Assembly: GCF_020176955.2 (NCBI RefSeq)
Contig: NZ_JAIUCZ020000006.1
Location: forward strand, 310,001 to 374,000
Origin: Nocardia sp. alder85J
GTDB taxonomy: Bacteria > Actinomycetota > Actinomycetes > Mycobacteriales > Mycobacteriaceae
Length of the DNA stretch: 64,000 nt
Direction: 5' to 3'
Shown: positions 17,131 to 25,625 of the stretch, in pieces
Position numbering within the stretch: the first letter of the stretch is position 1
Layout of the letters: each line of letters starts with the position of its first letter
The notes under the pieces: generated by a model
Databases searched by the model: none
Told to the model about the DNA's origin: nothing
The model's input: the letters and a program-made list of their open reading frames with translations, nothing else
Made by a program: the position numbers and the translations under genes

Positions 17131-18054
17131 ATGGAAACGATCCGATTTGCCAACCGTAATCTGGAGGTCGCCGCGGATCTGCGATTTCCGGCCGATTTCG
17201 ATCCGGCGAAGAAGTATCCCGCGATCGTCTGCGGCCACCCGATCAGCAGCTGCAAGGAGCAGACCTCCGGCAGCATCTACGGTGAGCGCCTCGCGGAAAT
17301 AGGTTATGTCACACTCGCTTTCGACGCCTCGTACCAGGGCGCCAGCAGCGGGGAGCCGCGGTTCCTGGAGGATCCGGCCACCCGGGTCGAGGACTTCAAG
17401 TGCGCCGTCGACCATCTGGTGACGCTGCCGTATGTCGACGAGGAGCGGATCGGGGTGCTGGGCATCTGCGGTGGCGGTGGTTATGCCGTCAACGCCGCGA
17501 TGACCGAGCACCGCTTCAAGGCCGTCGGCACGGTGGTCGCCGCCAACTACGGCCGTCTGATGCGCGAGGGCGACTTCTCGCCGAAGGCCGCGATCGCGAC
17601 GCTGGAGGCGATCGGCAAGCAGCGGACCGCCGAGGCCCGCGGCGGCGAGCCGGCGATCACCACCTACATCCCGATGACCGTCGCCGAGCGTGAGCAGGCC
17701 GGTCTGACCGACGTCGACATCGTGAACGCGGTCGAGTACTACCGCACCGACCGGGGACAGAGCGCGGGTGCACCGAACCAGCTGCGGTTCTCGGGCCTGT
17801 CCGCGGCCGTCGGGTTCGACGCCTTCCACCTGACCGAGCACCTGCTGACCCAGCCGCTACAGATCATCGTCGGCGATGTGCCGGGCGCCTTCGGCTCCTA
17901 CCGCGACGGTTTCGAGCTCTACGGCCGGGCGGCGTCGGCCGACAAGAACCTGCTGGTCGTGCCCGGCGCGAGCCACTACGACCTGTACGACCGGAAGGAG
18001 TACGTCGACCAGGCGCTGGAGCGGTTGCAGGCGTTCTACGCCGAACACCTCTGA
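17131..18054 (+). CDS. Alpha/beta hydrolase, dienelactone-hydrolase-like with Cys nucleophile
   Basis: A 307-residue alpha/beta hydrolase beginning at ATG 17131 with GAGGAGCTTCGA upstream. The nucleophile elbow is GICGGGG with C113 in place of serine, as in dienelactone hydrolases and YcjY-like proteins. The oxyanion region is VCGHPISSCKEQ. Other expected parts are LAFDASYQGASSGEP, and a C-terminal histidine in GASHYDLYDR (H282). A candidate acid lies in the VGDVPGAFGS region. The substrate is unknown; a carboxylic ester or lactone is likely. It is followed by a strong bidirectional terminator and the convergent XRE regulator. Confidence 0.85.
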   Translation: METIRFANRNLEVAADLRFPADFDPAKKYPAIVCGHPISSCKEQTSGSIYGERLAEIGYVTLAFDASYQGASSGEPRFLEDPATRVEDFKCAVDHLVTLPYVDEERIGVLGICGGGGYAVNAAMTEHRFKAVGTVVAANYGRLMREGDFSPKAAIATLEAIGKQRTAEARGGEPAITTYIPMTVAEREQAGLTDVDIVNAVEYYRTDRGQSAGAPNQLRFSGLSAAVGFDAFHLTEHLLTQPLQIIVGDVPGAFGSYRDGFELYGRAASADKNLLVVPGASHYDLYDRKEYVDQALERLQAFYAEHL

Positions 18055-18067
18055 GGCGTCCGCGAGC

Positions 18068-18095
18068 GAAGGCCCGCCCGGTTGGGCGGGCCTTC
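18068..18095. terminator. Bidirectional terminator hairpin
   Basis: A perfect 12-bp stem, GAAGGCCCGCCC paired with GGGCGGGCCTTC, closes a GGTT tetraloop between the convergent hydrolase and XRE regulator genes. The A/T-flanked G+C stem is a clear intrinsic terminator form for both strands. Confidence 0.85.
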
Positions 18096-18126
18096 GCCGG
18101 GCCGGTGTCAGCGAGCCGGCGGGGTG

Positions 18127-18990
18127 TCACCGGACATGCGACACCCCGGCCGACCACGAGGCCAGGATCCGCAACCGCTCGTGGGAGGCGCTGTCCGGCT
18201 CCGCGGACCACAGCACCAGTTGCTGTGCCTGATCTCCGGCGTAGGTGAAGGTGTCCCAATCCAGGGTCAGCTCACCGACTTCGGGATGGCGAAGCATCTT
18301 GGTGCCGAATTCCTGATGGGCGACGTACCGGGCGGCCCACCACTGCCGGAACTGCGAATCGCGCACCGACAGCTCTCCCACCAGCGCGGCCAGATCCGGG
18401 TCGGCGGGATTGGCCGCGGCGTCCATGCACAGCACCGCGACGCAGGTTCGCGCGACGCTCTCCCAGTCCTGATACAGCTCCCGGACCCCCGGCTCGGTGA
18501 ACACCAGCCGCACGTAGTTGCGCCGGCGCGCCGGAATCGCCGCGAAATCGATGAGCAGGGCGGCGGCCAGGCTGTTCCACGCCAGGATGTCCAGGCGCCG
18601 CCCGAGCACCAGCGCCGGCGTATCGGTCAGCTGATCGAGCAGGCGCTGGATCTGCGGCCGGACCCGCTGCTGCCCGCGCCGCGGCGGTGGACGATGCCCG
18701 GCCGGGGCGACCAGGTTCTCCAGATAGTCGCGCTCGGCCCGGTCCAGCCGCAGCACTCGAATCAGCGCCGCCAGCACCGGCTCGGACGGGGCGAGGCGGC
18801 CCTGCTCGATGCGGGTGTAGTAGTCGGTGCTGATGGCGGCCAGATCCGCGACCTCCTCTCGGCGCAACCCGCGTACCCGGCGCGGACGACCCGGGTCGAC
18901 GGTCAGCCCGACCTCGGCGGGATCGAGTTTCCCGCGCCGGGTCTTCAGAAACTCCCCCAGCTCGCGCAGATGCGGCGCTCTGTCGTTCAT
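18127..18990 (-). CDS. XRE-family regulator with MmyB-like ligand-binding domain
   Basis: A 287-residue protein. The N-terminal HTH (residues 10-80) has LGEFLKTRRGKLDP, RRVRGLRREEVADLAAIS and DYYTRIEQGRLAPSEPVL. The C-terminal MmyB-like part includes ILAWNSLAAALLIDF, NYVRLVFTEPGVRELYQDWE and LRHPEVGELTLDWDTFTYAG. This architecture is abundant in Streptomyces, Nocardia and mycobacteria, and members usually repress an adjacent divergent gene. The divergent neighbour here is the MFS transporter at 19172. A perfect 16-bp palindrome (19026-19041), 36 nt upstream of this gene's start, is a candidate autoregulatory site. Confidence 0.9.
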   Translation of the reverse strand: MNDRAPHLRELGEFLKTRRGKLDPAEVGLTVDPGRPRRVRGLRREEVADLAAISTDYYTRIEQGRLAPSEPVLAALIRVLRLDRAERDYLENLVAPAGHRPPPRRGQQRVRPQIQRLLDQLTDTPALVLGRRLDILAWNSLAAALLIDFAAIPARRRNYVRLVFTEPGVRELYQDWESVARTCVAVLCMDAAANPADPDLAALVGELSVRDSQFRQWWAARYVAHQEFGTKMLRHPEVGELTLDWDTFTYAGDQAQQLVLWSAEPDSASHERLRILASWSAGVSHVR

Positions 18991-19025
18991 GGCACGAGGC
19001 TATAAGCGTGGACCCGACTCATACA

Positions 19026-19041
19026 GGGAAGGATCCTTCCC
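19026..19041. promoter_or_regulatory. Perfect palindrome GGGAAGGATCCTTCCC
   Basis: A 16-bp perfect palindrome lies 35-51 nt upstream of the XRE/MmyB regulator start and is followed by a partial copy (CGGGAAGATCC). Its position in the divergent XRE-MFS promoter suggests an operator, most simply that of the XRE regulator. Confidence 0.5.
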
Positions 19042-19075
19042 GGGAAGATCCTGGTCAACCCTCGATCCACCAATG

Positions 19076-19103
19076 TGACGCATTTTATATTATGTTTTAT
19101 TAC
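19076..19103. promoter_or_regulatory. AT-rich element upstream of MFS transporter
   Basis: A T/A-rich segment, ACGCATTTTATATTATG followed by TTTTATTAC, lies about 70-95 nt upstream of the transporter GTG start. It shares ACGCAT plus AT-rich core with 15340-15355. It is probably part of the transporter promoter or a repressor site. Confidence 0.4.
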
Positions 19104-19171
19104 ACTCTCCGTCACCAGGTGCGTTCCCTCCGCACGGGGGCTGGTCGAGCAGGAGAGCAGAGGCCACTTCA

Positions 19172-20506
19172 GTGACCGACAACGTTCAGATACCACCGGC
19201 GACCCTGCGACGGATCGCCGTCGCGGGCGGCATCGGCACCGTCATCGAGTACTACGATTTCTTCATCTTCGCCACCGCGGCCGCGCTGGTCTTCCCGAAG
19301 GTGTTCTTCCCGGCGCTGGGCTCTGCGGCCGGCACGGCGGCCTCGTTCGCGACCCTGGGGGTCGCGTTCGTCGCGCGGCCGGTCGGCTCGATCCTGTTCG
19401 GCCACTTCGGAGATCGCCTGGGCCGCAAGCGAACCCTGGTCGCGACGCTGCTCACCATGGGCCTCGCGACGGCCGCGGTGGGAATCATGCCGACCGCGAA
19501 CAGCATCGGCGTGATCGCGCCGATCGTCGTGGTGGCGCTTCGGTTCCTGCAAGGGCTCGCCGTCGGCGGCGAGTGGGCCGGCGCCACCCTCATGGCGGCC
19601 GAGAGCGCGCCGGCGGCGCGGCGCGGATTCTGGTCGGTGTTCGGATCGTTCGGCGGTTCGGTGGGACTGGTGCTCGCCAACAGCACCTTCCTGATCACCG
19701 GCGCAACCATGAGCGATCACGACTTCGAGACGTACGGATGGCGAATTCCGTTCCTCACCAGCCTGATTCTGGTCGGGGTCGGACTGATCGTCCGGCTCCG
19801 CATCGAGGAGACGCGGGTGTTCACCGCGGAGGTCGCCCGGCACGGCGCCGCACCCGTCCCGCTGACCGAGGCGATCCGCCGGCAGCCGCGGGAGGTGCTG
19901 TACGCCTGCGGTCTGCTGGTGATGGTGTTCGCGTTCTACTACATCGCCGTCAGCTACTTCCTGACCTACGGCACCTCGCATCTGCATCTGAGCCGCACCA
20001 CCGTGCTGGCCCTGAGCCTCGTGCCCGGGGTCGTCTTCGGGGTGTCGACGGCGGCGAGCGCCTGGCTGTCCGATCGCGTCGGCCGCAAACGCCTCATCGC
20101 GGCGGCCGACGCGATCGCCGTGCCCTGGGCCCTGCTGCTGTTCCCGATCGTGGAGTCGGGCGGGGTGGTCACCTATTCCGTCTGCGCGACGGTCACCGTC
20201 GTCATCGCGGGTGTCGCATACGGGCCGGTCGGCGCATTCCTGCCGGAGTTGTTCGCGACCCGGTACCGCTACACCGCCAGCGGCGTGACCTACAACGTGG
20301 CCGGCATCCTCGGCGCCGCCGTCCCGCCGGTGATCGCCGCCCCGATCACCGTCGCCTACGGCAGCGCGACGTTCGGGGTCTTCCTGGCCGTGCTGTGCGC
20401 GATCAGCCTGGCGGCCGTCCTCGGCCTGCCCGACAATCGGCCCGTCCGGATGGACAGCGGAAGTCCCGCAACCGAATCCGACGACACCCCGGCAACGCTC
20501 GCCTGA
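19172..20506 (+). CDS. MFS transporter, metabolite:H+ symporter (MHS) type
   Basis: A 444-residue, 12-helix major facilitator. The start helix GGIGTVIEYYDFFIFATAAA and the loop motif GDRLGRKRTLVATLL are characteristic of the MHS (KgtP/ShiA/ProP-like) branch, which imports organic acids or osmolytes with protons. The second-half loop SDRVGRKRLIAAAD and the RRGFWSVFGSFGGSVG loop fit too. The start is the GTG at 19172, with AGAGG upstream. In this context it would import an organic acid feeding the CoA-dependent enzymes next door; that is inference. Divergent from the XRE regulator, convergent with a GntR gene across a terminator. Confidence 0.88.
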   Translation: MTDNVQIPPATLRRIAVAGGIGTVIEYYDFFIFATAAALVFPKVFFPALGSAAGTAASFATLGVAFVARPVGSILFGHFGDRLGRKRTLVATLLTMGLATAAVGIMPTANSIGVIAPIVVVALRFLQGLAVGGEWAGATLMAAESAPAARRGFWSVFGSFGGSVGLVLANSTFLITGATMSDHDFETYGWRIPFLTSLILVGVGLIVRLRIEETRVFTAEVARHGAAPVPLTEAIRRQPREVLYACGLLVMVFAFYYIAVSYFLTYGTSHLHLSRTTVLALSLVPGVVFGVSTAASAWLSDRVGRKRLIAAADAIAVPWALLLFPIVESGGVVTYSVCATVTVVIAGVAYGPVGAFLPELFATRYRYTASGVTYNVAGILGAAVPPVIAAPITVAYGSATFGVFLAVLCAISLAAVLGLPDNRPVRMDSGSPATESDDTPATLA

Positions 20507-20509
20507 CCG

Positions 20510-20548
20510 GCGCCGCGGGGTCGCGCAATCACCGTGGCCCCGCGGCGC
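20510..20548. terminator. Hairpin between MFS and GntR genes
   Basis: An 11-bp perfect stem, GCGCCGCGGGG paired with CCCCGCGGCGC, closes a 17-nt loop. It starts 3 nt after the transporter stop and precedes the convergent GntR stop, so it can act on both transcripts. Confidence 0.65.
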
Positions 20549-20584
20549 ATCCCGTCCGGCAGCCTCGCTCGGCGGCGAATTCCG

Positions 20585-21298
20585 CTACGCCGTCGACTCG
20601 ACCTGGTCCGACCACAGTCCCTGCTTCTCCAGCATGGCGACGAGTTCGTCGGCGCCGGACATGATGTGGTCGCGCATCAGGGAATTCGCGGCCTTGGCCC
20701 GGCGCTTCTGCAATGCCTCCAGAATGGCCGGATGGTCGCGCAGCGTCTTGTCGGTGTGGCCCTCGATGGCCCCGTAGAAGCGGTTCGGCAGCTGTTTCAC
20801 GACCGAGCCGAGCAGCATCGCGAGCCGGCGCGAGTCGGCCGCGAGGTTGATGGTGCGGTGGAACTCGTGGCCCAGCGCGACAATTCGCTCGGACTCGTCC
20901 TCGGTCCCGGCGGCCTGCTCGTGCTGGGTGATCAGATCGGCCAGATGCCGCAGTTGCCGCTCCGAGATGCGCTTGGCGGCCCGCCCGGCCAACTCTCCCG
21001 CCAGCGTGGCCTGCACCCAGAACAGGTCGCGCACATCCTGACGGTCGAACACCGATACCATGAAACCGCGCCGCGGCACGAGTTCGACGAAGCCCTCCCC
21101 GCCGAGCAGCAACAATCCCTCCCGCACCGGGGTGTTGCTGACCCCGACCGCCTCGGCGATCGGCTCGGTGCGCAGGAAGTCACCGGGGCGGACCCGGCCG
21201 GAGATGATCAGCTCGCGGACGTACCCCGCGACATCCTCGGAGAGCTGCTGCCGCTGCGAACCGGCACTACGCGGCAGATCCCGCATCCTCGCGTCCAT
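20585..21298 (-). CDS. GntR-family transcriptional regulator, FCD (FadR-C) subfamily
   Basis: A 237-residue repressor-type protein. The N-terminal winged helix has VAGYVRELIISGRVRPGDFL, IAEAVGVSNTPVREGLLLLGGEGFVEL. The FCD domain includes the metal-ligand pattern with EFHRTINLAADSRRL and a C-terminal H in RDHIMSG. FCD regulators often sense organic acids or acyl compounds. Upstream on the same strand is the CaiB gene (21502-22680), 203 nt away, with an AT-rich element at 21435-21453 in between. It is a candidate regulator of the surrounding CoA-transferase and MmgE/PrpD genes; this link is inferred from position. Confidence 0.9.
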   Translation of the reverse strand: MDARMRDLPRSAGSQRQQLSEDVAGYVRELIISGRVRPGDFLRTEPIAEAVGVSNTPVREGLLLLGGEGFVELVPRRGFMVSVFDRQDVRDLFWVQATLAGELAGRAAKRISERQLRHLADLITQHEQAAGTEDESERIVALGHEFHRTINLAADSRRLAMLLGSVVKQLPNRFYGAIEGHTDKTLRDHPAILEALQKRRAKAANSLMRDHIMSGADELVAMLEKQGLWSDQVESTA

Positions 21299-21434
21299 CG
21301 CGGCTCGATCCCTTCCCGAGAGGCTTTCTACGCATTATGCCTCATGCACGACGCCGGCTCGGACCGGCGAACCGGCCGAGTGGGTCGGCCGAATCTGTCG
21401 CGATCCAGAGACCCGAGCCGATCCGATAGCGCGG

Positions 21435-21453
21435 AAATACAATATATAAACTT
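21435..21453. promoter_or_regulatory. AT-rich element upstream of GntR gene
   Basis: AAATACAATATATAAACTT lies about 137 nt upstream of the GntR start and downstream of the CaiB stop. It resembles the other AT-rich elements of this region and may be the regulator's own promoter/operator. Confidence 0.35.
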
Positions 21454-21501
21454 CAATCGAACGGCTCCGAGAAGGTGGAACCGGACGTCCGCACGCGGGC
21501 G

Positions 21502-22680
21502 TCAGGCAGGGTCGTCCGGGAACACGATCCCCGCCGCGACCAGATCGGCGATCTGTTCGGCGGTGCAGACCTCGGCGCAGACGGCGCGGCTGTCGGAGCC
21601 GACGCGCGGGGCCACACCCTTGCGGTCGGGACGTTCGCCGTCGAAGCGCCACGGCGGACGCAGCACGGCCAGGGCATCCGCCTGCGGTTCGACCAGATCC
21701 AGCCATCGGACCTGCTCGTGGGCGAGGTAGCCGGACATGGTCAGCACCGGGGCGAACGGGACGTCGCGCGCGGTCAGCACCCGATCCCAGTGCTGCACGG
21801 ATTGTTTCGCGAACTCGTCCGCGACGATCTCGGCGAGTTCGGTGTAATTCGCCTCGCGCGGCCGATATTCGGCGAAGCGCGGATCGGTCAGCAGGTCCTC
21901 ACGTTCCATGGCCACACACAGGGCCTGCCAAAACTTCTGCGAAGACGACAGGTGCACCGCCAGGTACTCCCCCGAGGCCGTGCACACGCAGAAGTTCTGC
22001 GCCTGCGGGTGCCGGCTGCGCCGGGTCGGGTCGGCGCCCAGCTCGAACAGTTGCGAGATCCCGTCCGCGGTGAGGGTGCTGACCGCCTCCATGATCGAGG
22101 TCTCCAGCTGCGGCCCGGCGCCGGTGCGCAGGCGGCCGACCAGGGCGGCCAGCACGCCGGTCGCGGTCACCAGGCCGGTGACCAGGTCGGCGCTGAGGCC
22201 GCCGGCCAGTTGCGGATGCCCCTCGTCGCTGAACAGCGAGTAGAGCCCGCCGAAGGCGTGGCCGATGGTGTCGTAGGCGGGCCGATCGGCCAGCGGCCCA
22301 CCGGATCCGAAACCGGTCACCGAGCCGTAGATCAGGTCCGGCCGCAACGCCTTGCAGTCCTCGGGGCCCAGCCCCATCGCGGCCAGCTTCCCGGGCCGCA
22401 GATTCTCGAGGACCACATCGAACTTCGGGACCAGGGCCTTGATCACAGCGATCCCCTCCGGCCGCTTCAGGTCGACCGACAGGCTGCGCTTACCGGTGTT
22501 GTACTGGCGGAAGTACGGACTTCCGTCGTTCTGGTGGCGCCGGAAATCCTCCCCGTGCACCGGCTTCTCCACCTTCACGACCTCGGCGCCCAGCGCACAC
22601 AGCATCGATGTGGCGAACGGCAGGGAGATGTACCCGCCGATCTCCAATATCCGGATACCGGCGAGCGGTTTGTGCTGCAT
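21502..22680 (-). CDS. CaiB/BaiF-type CoA-transferase
   Basis: A 392-residue class III CoA-transferase. It opens with LAGIRILEIGGYISLPFATS and LGAEVVKVEKP, has GKRSLSVDLKRPEG and RPAYDTIGHA, and a likely catalytic aspartate D165 in LSADLVTGL. ATG 22680 was chosen for the GGAGG 8 nt upstream; the preceding GTG frame start lies within that ribosome-binding site. The gene is divergent from the MmgE/PrpD gene at 22889, with two AT-rich near-palindromes between them. A shared regulation and a joint pathway (CoA transfer plus dehydration or decarboxylation of a tricarboxylic-like acid) are plausible but not shown. Confidence 0.9.
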   Translation of the reverse strand: MQHKPLAGIRILEIGGYISLPFATSMLCALGAEVVKVEKPVHGEDFRRHQNDGSPYFRQYNTGKRSLSVDLKRPEGIAVIKALVPKFDVVLENLRPGKLAAMGLGPEDCKALRPDLIYGSVTGFGSGGPLADRPAYDTIGHAFGGLYSLFSDEGHPQLAGGLSADLVTGLVTATGVLAALVGRLRTGAGPQLETSIMEAVSTLTADGISQLFELGADPTRRSRHPQAQNFCVCTASGEYLAVHLSSSQKFWQALCVAMEREDLLTDPRFAEYRPREANYTELAEIVADEFAKQSVQHWDRVLTARDVPFAPVLTMSGYLAHEQVRWLDLVEPQADALAVLRPPWRFDGERPDRKGVAPRVGSDSRAVCAEVCTAEQIADLVAAGIVFPDDPA

Positions 22681-22709
22681 AGAGCTGACCTCCACAGAAC
22701 CAATGGTCG

Positions 22710-22724
22710 AATATTATATATGCC
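22710..22724. promoter_or_regulatory. AT-rich near-palindrome (AATATTATATATGCC)
   Basis: It lies 30 nt upstream of the CaiB start, placed to overlap its promoter. The core ATATTATATATG aligns with the elements at 22793-22816 and 33139-33157. Confidence 0.5.
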
Positions 22725-22792
22725 AACCCGGCACGGGGGGCCGAACCGACGGACCGACGGACCGAATCGAGGTGAGCAGCTGACCCGCTACT

Positions 22793-22816
22793 CATATTTC
22801 ATATATTATATATACT
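22793..22816. promoter_or_regulatory. AT-rich near-palindrome upstream of MmgE/PrpD gene
   Basis: CATATTTCATATATTATATA followed by TACT, 73-96 nt upstream of ATG 22889. The core ATATATTATATAT is nearly self-complementary and is the same type as 33189-33213. With 22710 it makes a pair of sites flanking a divergent promoter, as expected for a shared GntR-type operator. Confidence 0.5.
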
Positions 22817-22888
22817 TTGCGTGCGCCGTGTCACGGTTGCCCGCCCGGCGGATGCGCGATCCGCCGCCAGCTATCGAAAGACGTCGAC

Positions 22889-24283
22889 ATGCAGCATGTT
22901 CCCCCACTCGAGGCCGCGGTCGCGGCCCTGGTCACCGGCCTCGACCACGACACCGTCCCCGCTGCGGCGCTGGCCGGCGCCCGGCGGCTGATGCAGGATC
23001 AACTCGCCGTGCAGATCGGCTGCGCCGCGCTGCCGTGGAGCCGGGCGGTCCTGGAACTGGCCCGGACCTCCCATGCCCCGGGCCGGGCCCACGTGACCGT
23101 CGACGGCGATACCATGAGCGCCGCCGACGCCGCGTTCGTCAACGCCACCTACGGCCACGGCTTCGAATACGACGACGCGCACCGCGCGAGTTCCAGCCAT
23201 CCCGGCAGTTGCGTGGTGCCCGCGGCGCTGGCGCTCGGCGAGGAGCTGGGCAGCACCATGCGCGAGGTGGTCAGCGGCATCGTGGCGGGCTACGAGGTGT
23301 ACACGCGGCTCGGTGTGCTGGCCGCCCCGGACCTGCTGGAACGCGGCTTCCATCCGCATGCCGTGCTGTCCGCCTTCGGCGCGGCCGCCGTCGCGGCGCG
23401 GATGCGCGGCTTCGACACCGAGCGCACACTGCACGCGCTGTCCATCGCGCTGAGCCACTGTTCGGGCACCACCGAGTACACCTCCACCGGCGGGTCGGTG
23501 AAGCGCCTGCACGCCGGCATCGGCACCCGCAACGGCCTGCGCGCCGCGGACATGGCGGCGGCCGGGATCACCGGACCGACGACGTTCCTGACCGGCGCGA
23601 AGGGTCTGTTCCACACCTTCGCGGGCCGTCCGGTGGCCGCCGACGCCGTCGAGATGTTCAGCCGGAGCGGCGATTTCGAGGTCACCCGGGTCTGGATCAA
23701 ACCGTACTGCTGCTGCGGGATCAATCACGCCTTCATCGACGGCGCGCGGGAGCTGGCCCACCTCGCCGACGACATCGCCACGGTCCGCCTCGGCATCCAG
23801 ACCGGCGGTAATTCGATCGTCGGTAGCCGCAATGCCCATGCCTATGCCCCGCAGACCATCGAACACCTGCAATACAGCCTGCCCTTCCAATTCGCGCTGG
23901 CCCTCCTGGGTCTCGGCAACGGGTTCACCACCCACCACGACTATCTGACCGGCCACCTCGATCTGTCCTCCGGCAGTCCCGCGGCCACCCTGGCCCGCCG
24001 GGTCCGCATCGAGGTCGATTCCCGCCTCGACACCGAATATCCCGGCCGCTGGGTCGGCGACATCACCGTCACCCACGGCGACCGCACCGAGACCCATCTG
24101 TTCGTCGAGAACCCCCGGGGTACCGCCGAAAACCCCATGGCCCCCGACGATCTCGACGCCAAGTTCCACGACCTCACCGCCGCGGCGCTGGGCCCGGAAC
24201 GGGCGGACACCCTCATGAAGGCCCTCACCGCCGCCGATCCGTCCACTCCCGTCGGCGAATTCACCGCGCTGCTGCGCCGATAG
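22889..24283 (+). CDS. MmgE/PrpD family protein
   Basis: A 464-residue complete member. It has ALAGARRLMQDQLAVQIGCA, the conserved NATYGHGFEYDDAH block (first half of the active site), SSHPGSCVVPAALALGEE, YTSTGGSVKRLHAGIGTRNG with the conserved K-R-x-H, and a C-terminal lid region with KPYCCCGINHAFIDG and LPFQFALALLGLGNG. Family reactions include 2-methylcitrate dehydration and cis-aconitate decarboxylation. Three consecutive cysteines in KPYCCCG are unusual where a single one is common. ATG 22889 was preferred because the frame upstream runs through the AT-rich promoter. Divergent from a CaiB gene. Confidence 0.9.
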   Translation: MQHVPPLEAAVAALVTGLDHDTVPAAALAGARRLMQDQLAVQIGCAALPWSRAVLELARTSHAPGRAHVTVDGDTMSAADAAFVNATYGHGFEYDDAHRASSSHPGSCVVPAALALGEELGSTMREVVSGIVAGYEVYTRLGVLAAPDLLERGFHPHAVLSAFGAAAVAARMRGFDTERTLHALSIALSHCSGTTEYTSTGGSVKRLHAGIGTRNGLRAADMAAAGITGPTTFLTGAKGLFHTFAGRPVAADAVEMFSRSGDFEVTRVWIKPYCCCGINHAFIDGARELAHLADDIATVRLGIQTGGNSIVGSRNAHAYAPQTIEHLQYSLPFQFALALLGLGNGFTTHHDYLTGHLDLSSGSPAATLARRVRIEVDSRLDTEYPGRWVGDITVTHGDRTETHLFVENPRGTAENPMAPDDLDAKFHDLTAAALGPERADTLMKALTAADPSTPVGEFTALLRR

Positions 24284-24313
24284 TTTCGGGTCGGCCCGGG
24301 TCCCGCCGGATGA

Positions 24314-24343
24314 CGAATCCGCGCCGGGGCTCGGGCGGATTCG
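24314..24343. terminator. Short hairpin between MmgE/PrpD and thiolase genes
   Basis: A 9-bp perfect stem, CGAATCCGC paired with GCGGATTCG, with a 12-nt loop between two convergent genes (stops at 24283 and 24358). A moderate terminator candidate. Confidence 0.45.
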
Positions 24344-24357
24344 AATCGACCTGGGGC

Positions 24358-25578
24358 TCAAGCAGATTCGAAGGTGGCAGCCAGGCCCTGGCCGCCACCG
24401 ATGCACATGGTGGCCAGGCCGCGGGACGCGCCGCGCCGCTTCAGCTCGTGCAGCAGGGTGGTGACCATGCGTGCGCCGGTGGCGCCGATGGGATGACCGA
24501 GGGAGATGCCGGAACCGTTGACGTTCAGGCGGTCCTGATCCTTCCAGCCCCAGCCCGCCAGTACGGCCAGGACCTGGACCGCGAACGCCTCGTTCAGCTC
24601 GACCAGATCCGTCGAATCCAGCAGCGCCACGGTGTCGGTGCCCTGCCGGGTGGCCAGCCGGGCGACGGCGGGAACCGGGCCGAGGCCCATGCGCGAGGGT
24701 TCGCAGCCCGCGGCGGCCCAGCCGGTCAGGAAGCCGATCGGGGTCAGGCCGAGGTCGTCGAGCCGATCCTCGGCGACGACCAGCATGCCGGCGGCGGCAT
24801 CGTTCTGCTGGGCGGCGTTCCCGGCGGTGACCGTACCGCCCGGGACGACCGGGCGGAGCCGGGCCAGGGTCTCCGGTGTCGAATCCGCGCGGACGCCTTC
24901 GTCTTTCGCGAAGGTGACCGGATCACCCTTGCGCTGCGGAACCGCGACCGGCACCACCTCGTCGTCGAACCGGCCGGCGGCCCAGGCCGCGGCGGCACGC
25001 TGCTGACTGCGTGCCGCGTAGACATCCGCCGCTTCCCGTCCGAGTCCGTACTCGGCGGCCAGGTTCTCGGCGGTCTCGATCATGCCGGAGATCCGGCCGA
25101 AGCGGGCCTCCGGCTGGGAGCGTTCGCGGCCACGATCCAGCCGGTCGTACAGCGCGGCGGTGCCGGCCCGGGCGCCCCAGCGGGTCGCGGTCGAGTAGTA
25201 CTCGATGCGGCTCATCGATTCCACGCCGCCGGCCAGCACCGCGTCGGCGGCGCCGGTCTGCACCATCATGGCGGCGGTGATCAGAGCCTGGAGCCCGCCG
25301 CCGCAGCGCCGGTCCAGCTGCATGCCGGGCACGGCGATCGGCAGGCCCGCGTGCAGAGCCAGCCAGCGGCCCACGCACGGCACCTCCGAATTGGCGTAGG
25401 ACTGCGCGAAAACCACGTCGTCGATGCGCTCGGGATCGATCCCCGACCGCTGCACCACGGCGCGCACGACCGCGGCGCCGAGATCCTCGACGGGCACCTC
25501 CCGCAGCGCGCCGCCGAAGGCGCCCACGGGCGTGCGAGTGGGCGCCACGAGTGCGGCGCGCCGGAGAGTGGAGTTCAT
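24358..25578 (-). CDS. Thiolase (acetyl-CoA C-acyltransferase)
   Basis: A 406-residue thiolase catalysing thiolytic cleavage of a 3-oxoacyl-CoA, or the reverse condensation. Catalytic residues are in place: C92 in DRRCGGGLQA, H362 in GHPIGATGAR and C392 in MCIGGGQG, plus the NEAF motif. The glycine-rich substrate loop AGGVESMSR is present. No strong Shine-Dalgarno precedes ATG 25578, which suggests it depends on translation of the preceding GntR gene 47 nt upstream. As the last gene of the 24358-33094 minus-strand run it would end a beta-oxidation cycle begun by the ligase, dehydrogenase and hydratases. Confidence 0.95.
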   Translation of the reverse strand: MNSTLRRAALVAPTRTPVGAFGGALREVPVEDLGAAVVRAVVQRSGIDPERIDDVVFAQSYANSEVPCVGRWLALHAGLPIAVPGMQLDRRCGGGLQALITAAMMVQTGAADAVLAGGVESMSRIEYYSTATRWGARAGTAALYDRLDRGRERSQPEARFGRISGMIETAENLAAEYGLGREAADVYAARSQQRAAAAWAAGRFDDEVVPVAVPQRKGDPVTFAKDEGVRADSTPETLARLRPVVPGGTVTAGNAAQQNDAAAGMLVVAEDRLDDLGLTPIGFLTGWAAAGCEPSRMGLGPVPAVARLATRQGTDTVALLDSTDLVELNEAFAVQVLAVLAGWGWKDQDRLNVNGSGISLGHPIGATGARMVTTLLHELKRRGASRGLATMCIGGGQGLAATFESA

Positions 25579-25625
25579 AACGGTATCCGATCTTGTTGTT
25601 GTCGAAGGGTTTTCACCGATCCGGG

